NCBI GenBank assembly: GCA_027659245.1
Contig: JAQDPW010000007.1
Coordinates: 14,555-78,554 of the forward strand
Length of the DNA: 64,000 bases
Reading direction: 5' to 3'
Source: Streptococcaceae bacterium AM104-57
GTDB lineage: Bacteria; Bacillota; Bacilli; Lactobacillales; Streptococcaceae
A model generated the notes under the pieces. The model made no database searches. It had not been told where the DNA came from and saw nothing but the letters and a program-made list of their open reading frames with translations. Made by a program: the position numbers and the translations under genes. Shown here in pieces: positions 9,307-19,435 of this stretch (its first letter is position 1; the number at the start of each line of letters is the position of its first letter).

Positions 9307-10092
9307 TTATTTCCCAAAAAATTTTGGACGTCTTCTTTCAGAATGTGCACGAACACCTTCCTTAAAATCTTCGGTATAAGATAGAGTTTCCTGTAGTTTC
9401 AGTTCCAATTTGGCATATTCATGCCACTGCTTAAACTCGCTCTCCCAGACCAATTTCTTAATGGCTGCGTAAGAGTTAGTAGAGCCTCTTCTCAACTTCT
9501 TCAACAGTTGCTCTCTTGTCTTTTCCAGTTGCTCACTAGCACACAGACGATAGACAGTTCCTGCTTCTAAAGCCTTCTCAGCTGTAAAAGCTTCACCGGT
9601 CATAGCCAGTTGCGTTGCCCGAGTCGCTCCTAGCGATCGTGTCAGCAAGAATAAACCACCCGCGTCTGGAGCCAAGCCTACGCCTACAAAGGCTTGAATA
9701 AATTTAGCCTTGTCCGACGCAATACAGAAATCAACTGCCAAGGCCATATTAGCTGCTGCCCCAGCAACTGCTCCGTCTACTTCCATGATGACAGGCTTAG
9801 GAATTTGCTTAATTTTATAAGAAATGGCATTGACTAATTCTGCAATCTGAGCCAAGGATGCAATATCATCCTCATCGACAGCTCGTCTCATCTCTACCAA
9901 GTCCCCTCCGACAGAAAAAACTTTGCCTCTTGCATTGATGAGAATATAGGAAACAGCACTATCTTTTTCAGCTAATTCTAAAGCTTCTAAAATTTCCTGA
10001 CACATAGGAATATGAAAACCATTTGCCACCTCTGGACGATTCAGAGTAAGTATCGCTAGATCGTCCTGAACTTGATAGAGGATATGATCCAT
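9307..10092 (-). CDS. fabM: trans-2-decenoyl-ACP isomerase (enoyl-CoA hydratase family)
   Basis: 261 residues from the ATG at 10092, chosen because AAGGAG sits 5 bases upstream. It is a crotonase fold with [16 protein letters not shown] and a [21 protein letters not shown] oxyanion region. In streptococci FabM converts trans-2- to cis-3-decenoyl-ACP and is the only route to unsaturated fatty acids. Its place directly before fabT distinguishes it from catabolic enoyl-CoA hydratases. It has a gap of 90 bp to fabT, where the fabT promoter lies. Confidence 0.92.
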   Translation of the reverse strand: MDHILYQVQDDLAILTLNRPEVANGFHIPMCQEILEALELAEKDSAVSYILINARGKVFSVGGDLVEMRRAVDEDDIASLAQIAELVNAISYKIKQIPKPVIMEVDGAVAGAAANMALAVDFCIASDKAKFIQAFVGVGLAPDAGGLFLLTRSLGATRATQLAMTGEAFTAEKALEAGTVYRLCASEQLEKTREQLLKKLRRGSTNSYAAIKKLVWESEFKQWHEYAKLELKLQETLSYTEDFKEGVRAHSERRRPKFFGK

Positions 10093-10173
10093 AACCACTC
10101 CTTTCAATTTACAACGAAGATTAAATTATTTTATTTTCAAATTATATCTTTTTCCGCCTTTTTAAACAAGAGA

Positions 10174-10204
10174 AAAATCGACCGAAAGTGTCTCGGCCGA
10201 TTTT
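10174..10204 (-). terminator. Rho-independent terminator of the secreted-protein gene
   Basis: A 12-bp stem (AAAATCGACCGA / TCGGCCGATTTT, one mismatch) with a 7-base loop is followed on the minus strand by a T-run. It overlaps the stop codon of the gene at 10203-10763 and insulates fabM downstream. Confidence 0.85.
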
Positions 10205-10763
10205 AAAACCTTAGTTTGGTCTCTAAAAATACAGGAAAACCATTACTTGTATCATCCACGAAATCATAAATCACTTCAAGCATTCGCCCTCCTTCTCTCT
10301 GATAGAGCTTTTCTTGGTTGGATCCCTTATGGTAGAATTCTCCTGAAACCATGTAAAAAACACGATTTGGATCTTCAAGGTAGGCAAAAAGATTTCCTGT
10401 AAAAGGAGCTTCCTTATCCCCGTCCTTGGTGACCAGACTTGTAGCTAAGAGTTTCGTGATTCCTCTAAATTGTCCACTTTCATCTGTTCGACAATAAAAC
10501 TTGATTCTAGCTTCATAGTCAGGATTGACGATAATCTTTTCAGAGAGAATTCGATAGGTCCTTGCCTTACTATCTGACAAGCCGATAGATAAGATAATTT
10601 TAGCCCTCTCAACTGAAATCCGACGCTCCTGCGCATACTCTATCGCTAATTCTTCTCCGGTCAAACGACCACTGGGAAGAGGTTGAGAACTTGCTCCGAT
10701 ATTTGTAGGAATCATCACGAAGGTAAGGACTAGTAAGATTAAACAAACTACTCTTTTAATCAT
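10203..10763 (-). CDS. Conserved secreted protein of unknown function
   Basis: 186 residues. Residues 1-25 form a Sec signal peptide (MIKRVVCLILLVLTFVMIPTNIGA) with a plausible cleavage in GASSQ; there is no lipobox, so it is probably released or loosely attached. The mature part is mixed charged and polar, with no membrane segment or recognised catalytic motif. I believe a homologue sits at the same place in S. pneumoniae, between fabM and the aspartokinase gene. It has its own promoter and terminator, so it is monocistronic. Function not recognised. Confidence 0.8.
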   Translation of the reverse strand: MIKRVVCLILLVLTFVMIPTNIGASSQPLPSGRLTGEELAIEYAQERRISVERAKIILSIGLSDSKARTYRILSEKIIVNPDYEARIKFYCRTDESGQFRGITKLLATSLVTKDGDKEAPFTGNLFAYLEDPNRVFYMVSGEFYHKGSNQEKLYQREGGRMLEVIYDFVDDTSNGFPVFLETKLRF

Positions 10764-10810
10764 CTTCCCCCAACTCCTTTCATCAGAAGAGTCTTTCCTC
10801 CTACACCTTT

Positions 10811-10839
10811 ATTATAAGCTTTACTGATGAGACTTTCAA
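10811..10839 (-). promoter_or_regulatory. Promoter of the secreted-protein gene
   Basis: Minus-strand TTGAAA (10834-10839), 17-bp spacer, TATAAT (10811-10816), about 48 bp before the ATG. Confidence 0.75.
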
Positions 10840-10864
10840 ACAATTGTATAGGATATTTTCCAGA

Positions 10865-10893
10865 TTGAAAAAAGCCCCTCTTTCTGCTATAAT
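10865..10893 (+). promoter_or_regulatory. lysC promoter with extended -10
   Basis: TTGAAA (10865-10870), 17-bp spacer, TATAAT (10888-10893) preceded by TGC, giving an extended -10. It lies 29 bp before the lysC ATG and is divergent from the promoter at 10811-10839. Confidence 0.8.
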
Positions 10894-10922
10894 CGTATAA
10901 AATACTTACTTTAGGAGTTCTT

Positions 10923-12287
10923 ATGAAGGTTGTAAAATTTGGTGGAAGCTCGCTTGCCTCTGCTAGTCAGTTAGAAAAAGTTTTAAATATTGTTAAAAGT
11001 GATCCAGAACGTCGTTTCGTAGTTGTATCTGCTCCAGGCAAACGTGACGCCGAGGATACTAAGGTGACAGATGCCTTAATTAAATACTACCGCGACTATG
11101 TAGCTGGTAACGATATCAGTAAACGTCAAAACTGGATTATTGATCGTTATGCTGCCATGGTTAGTGAGCTAAAACTCAAACCCACAGTTCTAGAAAAAAT
11201 CTCAAAAAGCATCCGTGCTCTCGCAACTCTTCCAATTGAAGACAATGAATTTCTCTACGATACCTTCTTAGCAGCAGGAGAAAATAACAATGCCAAGTTG
11301 ATTGCAGCCTACTTCAACCAAAATGGCTTGGAAGCACGTTATGTTCATCCTAGAGAAGCTGGTATCGTCGTTACGAGCGAACCTGGAAATGCGCGAATCA
11401 TCCCATCAAGTTATGATAAAATCGAGGAATTGACAAATTCAACTGAAGTTCTTGTTATCCCTGGTTTCTTCGGTGTTACTAAAGAAGATCAAATTTGTAC
11501 CTTCTCACGTGGGGGATCAGATATTACTGGTTCAATCATCGCTGCTGGTGTCAAAGCTGACCTTTATGAAAACTTCACTGATGTTGACGGAATTTTTGCT
11601 GCCCATCCTGGTATCATCCACAAGCCACACTCTATTCCTGAGTTAACCTACCGTGAAATGCGTGAATTGGCTTATGCAGGTTTCTCTGTCCTTCATGACG
11701 AAGCCCTTCTTCCTGCCTACCGTGGTAAAATTCCTCTCGTTATCAAAAATACTAACAATCCTGACCATCCAGGTACCCGCATTGTTCTCAAACATAGCAG
11801 TGATAAATTCCCAGTTGTTGGGATTGCTGGGGATTCTGGCTTTGTCAGCATTAATATGTCTAAGTATTTGATGAACCGCGAAATCGGTTTTGGTCGTAAA
11901 GTTCTTCAAATCTTGGAAGACCTTAATATCGGCTGGGAACACATGCCTACAGGTATTGATGATCTTTCTATCATCCTTCGTGAACGTGAGCTGACTCCTA
12001 TCAAAGAGGAAGAAATTCTCCGCCAACTTGTCCAAAAGGCTGAAGTTGACCATGCTGAAATTGAACACGGCCTCTCTATCATCATGATTGTAGGGGAAAA
12101 AATGAAGAGCCACATCGGGGTAACTGCTACTGCTACCCGCGCCCTATCTGAAAACAAGATTAACATCCAAATGATGTCCCAAGGTTCTAGTGAGGTTTCT
12201 ATCATGTTCGTTGTCCAAAAAGACCAAGAAAAAGCTGCTATCAAGGCGCTCTACCAGGCCTTTTTCGGAGAAAGTAAGGAAGACTAA
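10923..12287 (+). CDS. lysC: Aspartate kinase
   Basis: 454 residues. The N-terminal amino-acid-kinase domain opens with KVVKFGGSSLAS and contains FSRGGSDITGS. Tandem ACT domains follow in the last 150 residues (GDSGFVSINMSKYLMNREIGFG and GEKMKSHIGVTATATRALSENKINI), which normally sense lysine or threonine. It phosphorylates aspartate, the first step to lysine, threonine, methionine and diaminopimelate. The DUF956 gene follows after 2 bp. Confidence 0.94.
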   Translation: MKVVKFGGSSLASASQLEKVLNIVKSDPERRFVVVSAPGKRDAEDTKVTDALIKYYRDYVAGNDISKRQNWIIDRYAAMVSELKLKPTVLEKISKSIRALATLPIEDNEFLYDTFLAAGENNNAKLIAAYFNQNGLEARYVHPREAGIVVTSEPGNARIIPSSYDKIEELTNSTEVLVIPGFFGVTKEDQICTFSRGGSDITGSIIAAGVKADLYENFTDVDGIFAAHPGIIHKPHSIPELTYREMRELAYAGFSVLHDEALLPAYRGKIPLVIKNTNNPDHPGTRIVLKHSSDKFPVVGIAGDSGFVSINMSKYLMNREIGFGRKVLQILEDLNIGWEHMPTGIDDLSIILRERELTPIKEEEILRQLVQKAEVDHAEIEHGLSIIMIVGEKMKSHIGVTATATRALSENKINIQMMSQGSSEVSIMFVVQKDQEKAAIKALYQAFFGESKED

Positions 12288-12289
12288 GT

Positions 12290-12661
12290 ATGGCACAATC
12301 TCTCAACAAGGTCATTGACCTACAAACTACTGGAACTTCTTACCTTTCTATACAAGGTAAAGTTGGAAAATTTCTGGTAGGAGACCAAGCCTTGGAGTTT
12401 TACTCGGATCGCAATATTGAGGATTATATCCAAATTCCTTGGACCAGTGTTAATCAAATTGGAGCAAATGTCTTTGGCCGCAAGGTCAGTCGTCATTTTG
12501 AAGTCTTTACAGATCAAGGAAAATTTCTCTTCGCCTCAAAAGACTCTGGAAAAATCCTTAAGATTGCTCGAGAAAAAATCGGAAACGACAAGGTTGTCAA
12601 ACTTCCCACCTTAGTCCAAATCATTGGTCGAAAAATTAAAAATCTATTTGCAAAAAAATAG
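12290..12661 (+). CDS. DUF956 family protein (ManO-like)
   Basis: 123 residues, soluble, probably a PH-like beta fold (GTSYLSIQGKVGKFLVGDQALEFY, IPWTSVNQIGANVFG) ending in a basic tail. I recognise the DUF956 family, whose members usually sit with mannose-family PTS operons. Here it lies between lysC and serS, not beside a PTS; the nearest mannose-family PTS is 4 kb away in its own operon. The serS promoter -35 lies inside its last codons. Role unknown. Confidence 0.75.
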   Translation: MAQSLNKVIDLQTTGTSYLSIQGKVGKFLVGDQALEFYSDRNIEDYIQIPWTSVNQIGANVFGRKVSRHFEVFTDQGKFLFASKDSGKILKIAREKIGNDKVVKLPTLVQIIGRKIKNLFAKK

Positions 12662-12676
12662 AAAGTTTAGTATAAT
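12648..12676 (+). promoter_or_regulatory. serS leader promoter
   Basis: TTGCAA (12648-12653), 17-bp spacer, TATAAT (12671-12676). The -35 overlaps the 3' end of the DUF956 gene. Confidence 0.85.
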
Positions 12677-12679
12677 CAT

Positions 12680-12857
12680 AGCAACGGATAAGTAGGTTAC
12701 TTCCTTCTTTCAGAAAGTCTGCGGATGCTGCGAGCAGATAGAAGATTTAATTGAAATTCTACCGTTGTTTTAAATCAAATACAGAATCAAGTGCACACCT
12801 GTGAAGTTGGATGGAACCGTGGCCCTGCCACTCCAACGCTTTGTCAGGTGTGCTTTC
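12680..12857 (+). ncRNA. T-box riboswitch for serine (serS leader)
   Basis: Stem I closes with CAACGG (near 12681) and CCGTTG (12762-12767). AGTA on the 5' side and GAA on the 3' side frame the specifier loop; TCT at 12758-12760 followed by A is a fitting serine specifier. The T-box sequence TGGAACCGTGG is at 12812-12822. GCACACCTG (12793-12801) and CAGGTGTGC (12845-12853) close a long terminator stem with inner pairing GTTGGA/TCCAAC, followed by a modest U-rich TTTCTTC. Uncharged tRNA-Ser should favour the antiterminator and expression of serS. Confidence 0.9.
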
Positions 12858-12874
12858 TTCATAAAGGAGTTTAT

Positions 12875-14149
12875 ATGCTAGATATCAAACGTATTCGTAC
12901 AGACTTTGATGCTGTCGCTGAAAAACTAGCTACACGTGGTGTAGACGCTGCTATCTTGAACGAGATGAAAGAAATCGACGCAAAACGTCGTGACATCTTA
13001 GTCAAGGTTGAAACCCTCAAGGCTGAGCGTAACACAGTTTCTGCTGAAATTGCCCAAGCTAAGCGCAACAAGGAAAATGCCGATGACAAGATTGCTGCCA
13101 TGCAAACCCTATCTGCCGAAGTCAAAGCACTCGATGCAGAATTAGCTGAAATCGATGCTAAATTGACAGAATTTACCACTACTCTTCCCAACATCCCTGC
13201 TGACAGCGTTCCTATCGGTGCAGACGAAGACGATAACGTAGAAGTTCGTCGTTGGGGAACTCCTCGCGAGTTTGACTTTGAACCAAAAGCCCACTGGGAT
13301 CTCGGAGAAGACCTGGGTATCCTTGACTGGGAACGTGGTGGAAAAGTTACTGGTGCTCGTTTCCTCTTCTATAAAGGCCTCGGAGCTCGCTTGGAACGTG
13401 CTATTTACAACTTTATGCTAGATGAACATGGTAAAGAAGGTTATACAGAAGTCATCACACCTTACATGGTTAACCATGATTCAATGTTTGGTACAGGACA
13501 ATATCCAAAATTCAAAGAAGATACGTTTGAATTGAAAGATACGAACTACGTCCTCATTCCTACCGCTGAAGTTCCTCTGACTAACTACTATCGTGATGAA
13601 ATCCTTGACGGAAAAGACTTGCCAATCTACTTTACTGCTATGAGTCCATCTTTCCGTTCTGAAGCTGGTTCTGCTGGTCGCGATACTCGTGGTTTGATTC
13701 GTTTGCACCAATTCCACAAGGTAGAAATGGTTAAATTTGCTAAACCTGAAGAATCATACGAAGAATTAGAAAAGATGACAGCCAACGCTGAAAACATTCT
13801 TCAAAAACTAAACTTGCCATACCGTGTAGTTGCTCTTTCTACAGGAGATATGGGCTTCTCAGCTGCTAAGACTTACGACTTGGAAGTTTGGATTCCTGCA
13901 CAAAACACTTACCGTGAAATCTCAAGCTGTTCAAATACAGAAGATTTCCAAGCACGTCGTGCTCAAATCCGTTACCGTGATGAAGCAGATGGTAAAGTTA
14001 AACTTCTTCACACCTTGAATGGTTCTGGACTGGCTGTTGGACGTACCGTCGCTGCTATCCTTGAAAACTATCAAAATGCTGATGGTTCTGTTACTATTCC
14101 TGAAGTCCTTCGTCCATACATGGGTGGAGCTGAAGTTATCAAACCATAA
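12875..14149 (+). CDS. serS: Seryl-tRNA synthetase
   Basis: 424 residues from the ATG at 12875, preceded by AAAGGAG. An open frame continues upstream to 12791 but lies within the T-box, so it is not coding. An N-terminal antiparallel coiled coil (about residues 30-105) is followed by the class II catalytic core: motif 2 in [25 protein letters not shown] and motif 3 in [18 protein letters not shown]. It charges tRNA-Ser. Regulation by the serine T-box upstream is directly visible. Confidence 0.97.
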   Translation: MLDIKRIRTDFDAVAEKLATRGVDAAILNEMKEIDAKRRDILVKVETLKAERNTVSAEIAQAKRNKENADDKIAAMQTLSAEVKALDAELAEIDAKLTEFTTTLPNIPADSVPIGADEDDNVEVRRWGTPREFDFEPKAHWDLGEDLGILDWERGGKVTGARFLFYKGLGARLERAIYNFMLDEHGKEGYTEVITPYMVNHDSMFGTGQYPKFKEDTFELKDTNYVLIPTAEVPLTNYYRDEILDGKDLPIYFTAMSPSFRSEAGSAGRDTRGLIRLHQFHKVEMVKFAKPEESYEELEKMTANAENILQKLNLPYRVVALSTGDMGFSAAKTYDLEVWIPAQNTYREISSCSNTEDFQARRAQIRYRDEADGKVKLLHTLNGSGLAVGRTVAAILENYQNADGSVTIPEVLRPYMGGAEVIKP

Positions 14150-14169
14150 TATTTTCAGATAAAAAAAGA

Positions 14170-14190
14170 GGAAGCTGAGCTTCCGCTTTT
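14170..14190 (+). terminator. serS terminator
   Basis: GGAAGC (14170-14175), a TGA loop and GCTTCC (14179-14184) are followed by GCTTTTT, 20 bp after the serS stop. Confidence 0.85.
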
Positions 14191-14205
14191 TAAGTGATTC
14201 AAAAG

Positions 14206-14237
14206 AAACAGGTAGAAATTATGATTTCTACCTGTTT
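14206..14237. terminator. Bidirectional terminator between serS and groEL
   Basis: A 14-bp perfect stem AAACAGGTAGAAAT / ATTTCTACCTGTTT with a 4-base loop. T-rich sequence flanks both sides, so it can end groEL transcripts (minus) and back up the serS terminator (plus). Confidence 0.85.
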
Positions 14238-14244
14238 TTATTTA

Positions 14245-15876
<1,632 letters not shown>

Positions 15877-15879
15877 CTA

Positions 15880-16164
15880 TTATTCTTCAACGATTGCTAA
15901 GATGTTAGCTTCACCCACGATGGTATATTTTTCGTCACCATCTTTGACATCAATACCTGCATGAGCTTCGACTAAAACTTGATCTCCAACCTTTACACTT
16001 GGAGCGACTAGTTCACCGCTCAAGGTACGAACACCTTGTCCAGTAGCCACTACTTTAGCTGTTTTTGTTTTTTCTTGAGCTGATCCTGCAAGGACAAAGC
16101 CTCCAACAGTTTGTTCTTTTTCTTCAATTTTCAAGACCACGCGGTCTCCTAATGGTTTCAACAT
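15880..16164 (-). CDS. groS: Co-chaperonin GroES (10 kDa)
   Basis: 94 residues beginning [18 protein letters not shown], with a mobile loop near residues 20-30 and the conserved [12 protein letters not shown] region. It caps the GroEL ring. It is the first gene of the groESL operon; a CIRCE element lies 30 bp before its start. Confidence 0.98.
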   Translation of the reverse strand: MLKPLGDRVVLKIEEKEQTVGGFVLAGSAQEKTKTAKVVATGQGVRTLSGELVAPSVKVGDQVLVEAHAGIDVKDGDEKYTIVGEANILAIVEE

Positions 16165-16193
16165 CTGTTTTCCTCCATAACATAATCATATTG

Positions 16194-16220
16194 TTAGCAC
16201 TCTTTGCAAACGAGTGCTAA
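16194..16220 (-). promoter_or_regulatory. CIRCE operator (HrcA site)
   Basis: A perfect CIRCE: TTAGCACTC, nine bases, GAGTGCTAA. HrcA binds this element to repress heat-shock genes. It lies between the promoter and groES. hrcA itself is not in this window. Confidence 0.97.
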
Positions 16221-16231
16221 ACCATAGTTCT

Positions 16232-16259
16232 ATTGTATCACTTAGTCAAAAATAGTCAA
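16232..16259 (-). promoter_or_regulatory. groESL promoter
   Basis: Minus-strand TTGACT (16254-16259), 16-bp spacer, TACAAT (16232-16237), directly upstream of CIRCE. Confidence 0.75.
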
Positions 16260-16266
16260 GAAAAAA

Positions 16267-16290
16267 ACACCTCAAAAATGAATGAGATGT
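16267..16290 (-). terminator. Terminator of the small membrane-protein gene
   Basis: ACACCTCA (16267-16274) and TGAGATGT (16283-16290) form an 8-bp stem with one G-U pair in the minus-strand RNA, followed by seven Ts. Confidence 0.85.
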
Positions 16291-16300
16291 TCCTTTAATA

Positions 16301-16594
16301 TCAATTGAGAATCGTCATCTTTTGATTGAAATCATCGATAACTTTTTGAAGATTAATCCGACCACGGTAGATTCCATATCCAAAAACCACCATACCCAAG
16401 ATTCCAACCAAGGCTAGTAAAATCCCGAAGACAAAAAGTAGGAGGAGGCTTTTATGAAAGAGATAAATCAAGACCACACCTATACTGGCAGTTATAAAGA
16501 GTAAGCTAAACCAACGGCCAAGATTTTCAAGCATATGACGTTGATACTTAATTTCTGTTTCATATCCATTAACAAGTTCTTGTTTTGTAAGCAT
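16301..16594 (-). CDS. Small two-TM membrane protein of unknown function
   Basis: 97 residues. A charged N-terminal helix (about 1-27) is followed by two adjacent membrane segments (about 28-46 and 49-75), then a basic-acidic tail RGRINLQKVIDDFNQKM. AGGAGG lies 7 bases before the ATG, a strong site. It is downstream of the PTS operon but separated from it by a large hairpin at 16615-16660, and has its own terminator. Not recognised; the hairpin-tail layout suggests a small helical membrane protein. Confidence 0.7.
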   Translation of the reverse strand: MLTKQELVNGYETEIKYQRHMLENLGRWFSLLFITASIGVVLIYLFHKSLLLLFVFGILLALVGILGMVVFGYGIYRGRINLQKVIDDFNQKMTILN

Positions 16595-16614
16595 GAGAGT
16601 CCTCCTGATAAAAA

Positions 16615-16660
16615 TTGAGAATGAAGTGTAAGAGAAGGAGGTTATCTACTTCATTCTCAA
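16615..16660 (-). terminator. Long hairpin at the end of the PTS operon
   Basis: A perfect 13-bp stem TTGAGAATGAAGT / ACTTCATTCTCAA with a 20-base loop, followed on the minus strand by TTTTT. It would end the PTS transcript. The minus-strand loop contains CCTCCTT, complementary to a Shine-Dalgarno sequence, and the next gene's AGGAGG lies about 10 bases downstream. Confidence 0.65.
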
Positions 16661-16694
16661 AATTTTTACTAGTAAATATGCGTTTTTCTTGAGC

Positions 16695-17531
16695 TTAGTA
16701 ATTAAGATGTGGGTCAAAGATACCTAGAGCAACACCGACCAATGCGACGACAACTAGAAGCAACATAACTTTGTTTGGTGAAACTTTTTTCTTAGACATT
16801 AACCACCAGCAAATAGTGATGAAAGTTGCTGTCAAGAGTCCTGGATAAACACCATCAATCTTTTCTTGGATATTTAAGAAGACTTTTCCTTCAGAATTCT
16901 CGAATTGAAGGGCTGTTGTAACAGATACCCAAGTTGCTGCTACCGCACCGATAACCATACCGCCGACAACGCTGATTGCTTTACGAAGGGCTTGTCCTTT
17001 TGGTCCTACAAGGAATTCAACGGCTTTATCCCCTAATTGATACCCTTTAAAGAAGGCAAAGCGCATACCAAAGTATACTAAGAGGTTCCATACGACGATG
17101 TAGAAGATAGCACCAGCGATGTTACCACCTTTAGAGAGACCAAGGGCAATCCCCAAAAGAACTGGAATCAAGGTCCCAACGACCAAAGAGTCACCGATAC
17201 CAGCGATTGGACCCATCAAACCGGCACGCATACCATTGATGGTTTCACCATCCACTGCATCTCCGTTTGCGCGCGCTTCTTCCAAACCAGCTGTAATCCC
17301 TACGACAAGAGATCCAAGTTGCGGTTCAGTATTAAAAAAGGCGGTATAGGTTTGCATGGCATCTTTTTGTTCTTCTTTTGTGTCATACATTTCTTCTACG
17401 ATTGGAAGCATAGAAGTTAAATACCCGAAGGTTTGCATGTGTTCTTGAGAGAAACAAGTCAGATGGCCATAATACCAATGATGAAATGCTTTTGCTAATG
17501 TTTTCTTTGAAATTTTCTTTCTATCAGCCAT
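16695..17531 (-). CDS. PTS mannose-family transporter subunit IID
   Basis: 278 residues from the ATG at 17531, chosen because AGGAGG lies 9 bases upstream; an open frame extends 7 codons further. It shows the EIID signature FGYLTSMLPIVEEMYDTKEEQKDAMQTYTAFFNTEP and GLMGPIAGIGDSLVVGTLIPVLLGIA. With EIIC it forms the membrane channel of a mannose-family PTS. It follows EIIC after one base. The sugar cannot be told from sequence: these transporters also take galactosamine, gluco- or fructo-type sugars. Confidence 0.93.
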   Translation of the reverse strand: MADRKKISKKTLAKAFHHWYYGHLTCFSQEHMQTFGYLTSMLPIVEEMYDTKEEQKDAMQTYTAFFNTEPQLGSLVVGITAGLEEARANGDAVDGETINGMRAGLMGPIAGIGDSLVVGTLIPVLLGIALGLSKGGNIAGAIFYIVVWNLLVYFGMRFAFFKGYQLGDKAVEFLVGPKGQALRKAISVVGGMVIGAVAATWVSVTTALQFENSEGKVFLNIQEKIDGVYPGLLTATFITICWWLMSKKKVSPNKVMLLLVVVALVGVALGIFDPHLNY

Positions 17532-17532
17532 C

Positions 17533-18375
17533 TTAAATATCCTCCTCATCATCGTCTACGTACACCACTCCAGCTGGAGCTGCTTTCATAGATTTAATCA
17601 CTTCAAGTTCATAGTAGATTACTGCAAAGATCAATGAAACAACCGCACTAGCTACCAAGTTCAATCCTAGAGATTTAGCCAAGGTAAATCCAACAAAGAA
17701 TGGAATGAAGTCAGTTGCTTTTGTAACAATTTGTTTCAACAAGATAGCAATACCGACACATGGGAGAAGGGCTCCAACTGTAAAGAGGGCTTTCATCCAG
17801 AAACCATCCATAGGAAGGTAAAGTTTCATCAAATCAACCATGTTTTCACCATATTTGGTGATAATCATAGTTGGAAGGAAAGAGAAGAGGAAGTGAGAGA
17901 TCCAAGGATAAACCCAGTCAACTGCGTAGAGTTTTTTGAAGTTTCCTTCTGCAACAGCTTTCCAACCAATGTGTTGCCAAAGCAAGTTCATTGTAGCTGT
18001 ACCGTAGAAAAGAACAGTACCGATTGTTCCAACGGCCGCACCGATTGGGGCTGCAGCTGCGGCAATTCCAGCTTCGTCTGTGATGTTATTGGCATGCACA
18101 AACAAGATAGCAAGAGGAACACCGATATAAGAGATGGCACGAACATCGGCAGATACGGTACCACCAGGTGTTACCAAGGCGATATAAACGACTTGAAGGG
18201 CAACCCCGACCATAATACCAGTTGTCACATCTCCAAGAATTAAACCTGAAATCAACCCACCGATCAAGGGACGACCGAGTGTATAGTTCCCGATACTGGT
18301 ACCTCCCATACCAGGCATTGAAGACAAGCTGGCGAAAATACCAAGCAAGATTGCTTGAATCCATGAAATTGTCAT
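17533..18375 (-). CDS. PTS mannose/sorbose-family transporter subunit IIC
   Basis: 280 residues, highly hydrophobic with several membrane segments. The family N terminus is seen in QAILLGIFASLSSMPGMGGTSIGNYTLGRPLIGGLISGLILGD. It ends with an acidic tail (DDDEEDI). It forms the translocation channel with EIID. It lies 56 bp after EIIB and one base before EIID. Confidence 0.94.
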   Translation of the reverse strand: MTISWIQAILLGIFASLSSMPGMGGTSIGNYTLGRPLIGGLISGLILGDVTTGIMVGVALQVVYIALVTPGGTVSADVRAISYIGVPLAILFVHANNITDEAGIAAAAAPIGAAVGTIGTVLFYGTATMNLLWQHIGWKAVAEGNFKKLYAVDWVYPWISHFLFSFLPTMIITKYGENMVDLMKLYLPMDGFWMKALFTVGALLPCVGIAILLKQIVTKATDFIPFFVGFTLAKSLGLNLVASAVVSLIFAVIYYELEVIKSMKAAPAGVVYVDDDEEDI

Positions 18376-18431
18376 AACAAACGCTCCTTTTGTTTGTAAA
18401 TTTATTTACCTAACAGATAAGACTGTTAGTT

Positions 18432-18926
18432 TTAAAAACCAAATTTAGATTTGAAATCATCCCAGTAACCAATTGAAACATCCGGCAACAATTGGAATTT
18501 AACCTTGTAACCTGCTGCCTGAATAGCCTGAAAGGCTTCTGCTTCTTCCTGTGTGATAGATTGGTTATTACCCAATTTCACTGCACCAGGTCGATCATTT
18601 GCAGGGCCAACGATGATTTCTTTAACATCTCCTGGGATAAAACCTTGATCCACCAAAATTTCCTTCATATCGATTGGATTTTTGGTAATCAAGAAGTACC
18701 GACTGTCAGATTCCGTTACTTTTGCTGACTTTTCTTTAAAGGCTTCTTTTGTCCATACAAAGGTTTTCTTGTCTGATGCTCCTTTGTAAGCTTGGATCAA
18801 AACCTTGTTTGATGCTGCTGCATCGTTTACGGCAATCAAACCATCACATGGTTTTTCTTTTGCCCAGCGTGTGACTGTTTGACCGTGAATCATGCGGTCA
18901 TCAATCCGTACAAATGTTACTACCAT
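18432..18926 (-). CDS. PTS mannose/sorbose-family transporter subunit IIB
   Basis: 164 residues. RIDDRMIHGQTVTRW at positions 7-21 carries the phosphorylated histidine (H14). It is a cytoplasmic subunit that takes phosphate from EIIA and passes it to the sugar during transport. It is a separate gene, unlike the EIIAB fusion of ManL-type systems. It lies 14 bp after EIIA. Confidence 0.94.
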   Translation of the reverse strand: MVVTFVRIDDRMIHGQTVTRWAKEKPCDGLIAVNDAAASNKVLIQAYKGASDKKTFVWTKEAFKEKSAKVTESDSRYFLITKNPIDMKEILVDQGFIPGDVKEIIVGPANDRPGAVKLGNNQSITQEEAEAFQAIQAAGYKVKFQLLPDVSIGYWDDFKSKFGF

Positions 18927-18940
18927 AAGGTACCTCCCTA

Positions 18941-19378
18941 TTAAATATCGTCATCATCTTCTTCAGCACTAGTGGCTGAAACTTCAAAAGGTTGTAGTGC
19001 AGATTTTGCTTCTGATAAGATAGTTGCTGACAAATCGTCTCCATCCAACACATCCTTCATCACAACTGCTGTCAGGGCCATGGTCAGGTTCATCCCACCA
19101 AGAATCAAAGCTCCATCTAACTTTTTAGCTTCTTCTAGGACAGTGGCTGCCGTGGTTAATGGACTACCACCTACAATGTCTGCCAAGACCAGCACAGAAT
19201 CATCTGCTGTCAATTCTGAGATGCTCTCTCTAAAATCAACTGCAAAGTCATCGACCGATTTTCCTTCTTTAAGTCCAACTGCGATGACCTGATTCATCTT
19301 GTCACCAGCAAACATAGCTAGCGATGTTTTTAGTCCTTCTGCCAATTCACCATGACTGACTAAAATGAGATATTTCAT
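18941..19378 (-). CDS. PTS mannose-family transporter subunit IIA
   Basis: 145 residues. The phosphorylated histidine is H9 in MKYLILVSHGELAEGLK, and VLADIVGGSPLTTAA is the family glycine loop. A run of acidic residues (EEDDDDI) closes the protein. It is the first gene of the EIIA-B-C-D operon. The promoter region at 19406-19506, with a cre-like site and a TGTCA array, lies directly upstream, between this operon and the sensor operon. Confidence 0.94.
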   Translation of the reverse strand: MKYLILVSHGELAEGLKTSLAMFAGDKMNQVIAVGLKEGKSVDDFAVDFRESISELTADDSVLVLADIVGGSPLTTAATVLEEAKKLDGALILGGMNLTMALTAVVMKDVLDGDDLSATILSEAKSALQPFEVSATSAEEDDDDI

Positions 19379-19405
19379 TTTGCTACGCCTCCTTTATTTG
19401 ACTCT

Positions 19406-19434
19406 ATTGTAGAATATTTGGAAGCGTTTTTACA
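19406..19434 (-). promoter_or_regulatory. PTS operon promoter with cre-like site
   Basis: Minus-strand TGTAAA (19429-19434), 17-bp spacer, TACAAT (19406-19411). The -35 is poor, as in activator-dependent promoters. A cre-like sequence with core AAGCGTTT (about 19419-19432) lies between -35 and -10, suggesting CcpA repression. Confidence 0.6.
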
Positions 19435-19435
19435 T

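Noticed and set aside
12791..12874. N-terminal extension of serS by 28 codons
   Set aside because: The extension lies in the T-box terminator helix; the AAAGGAG site and family start support the ATG at 12875.
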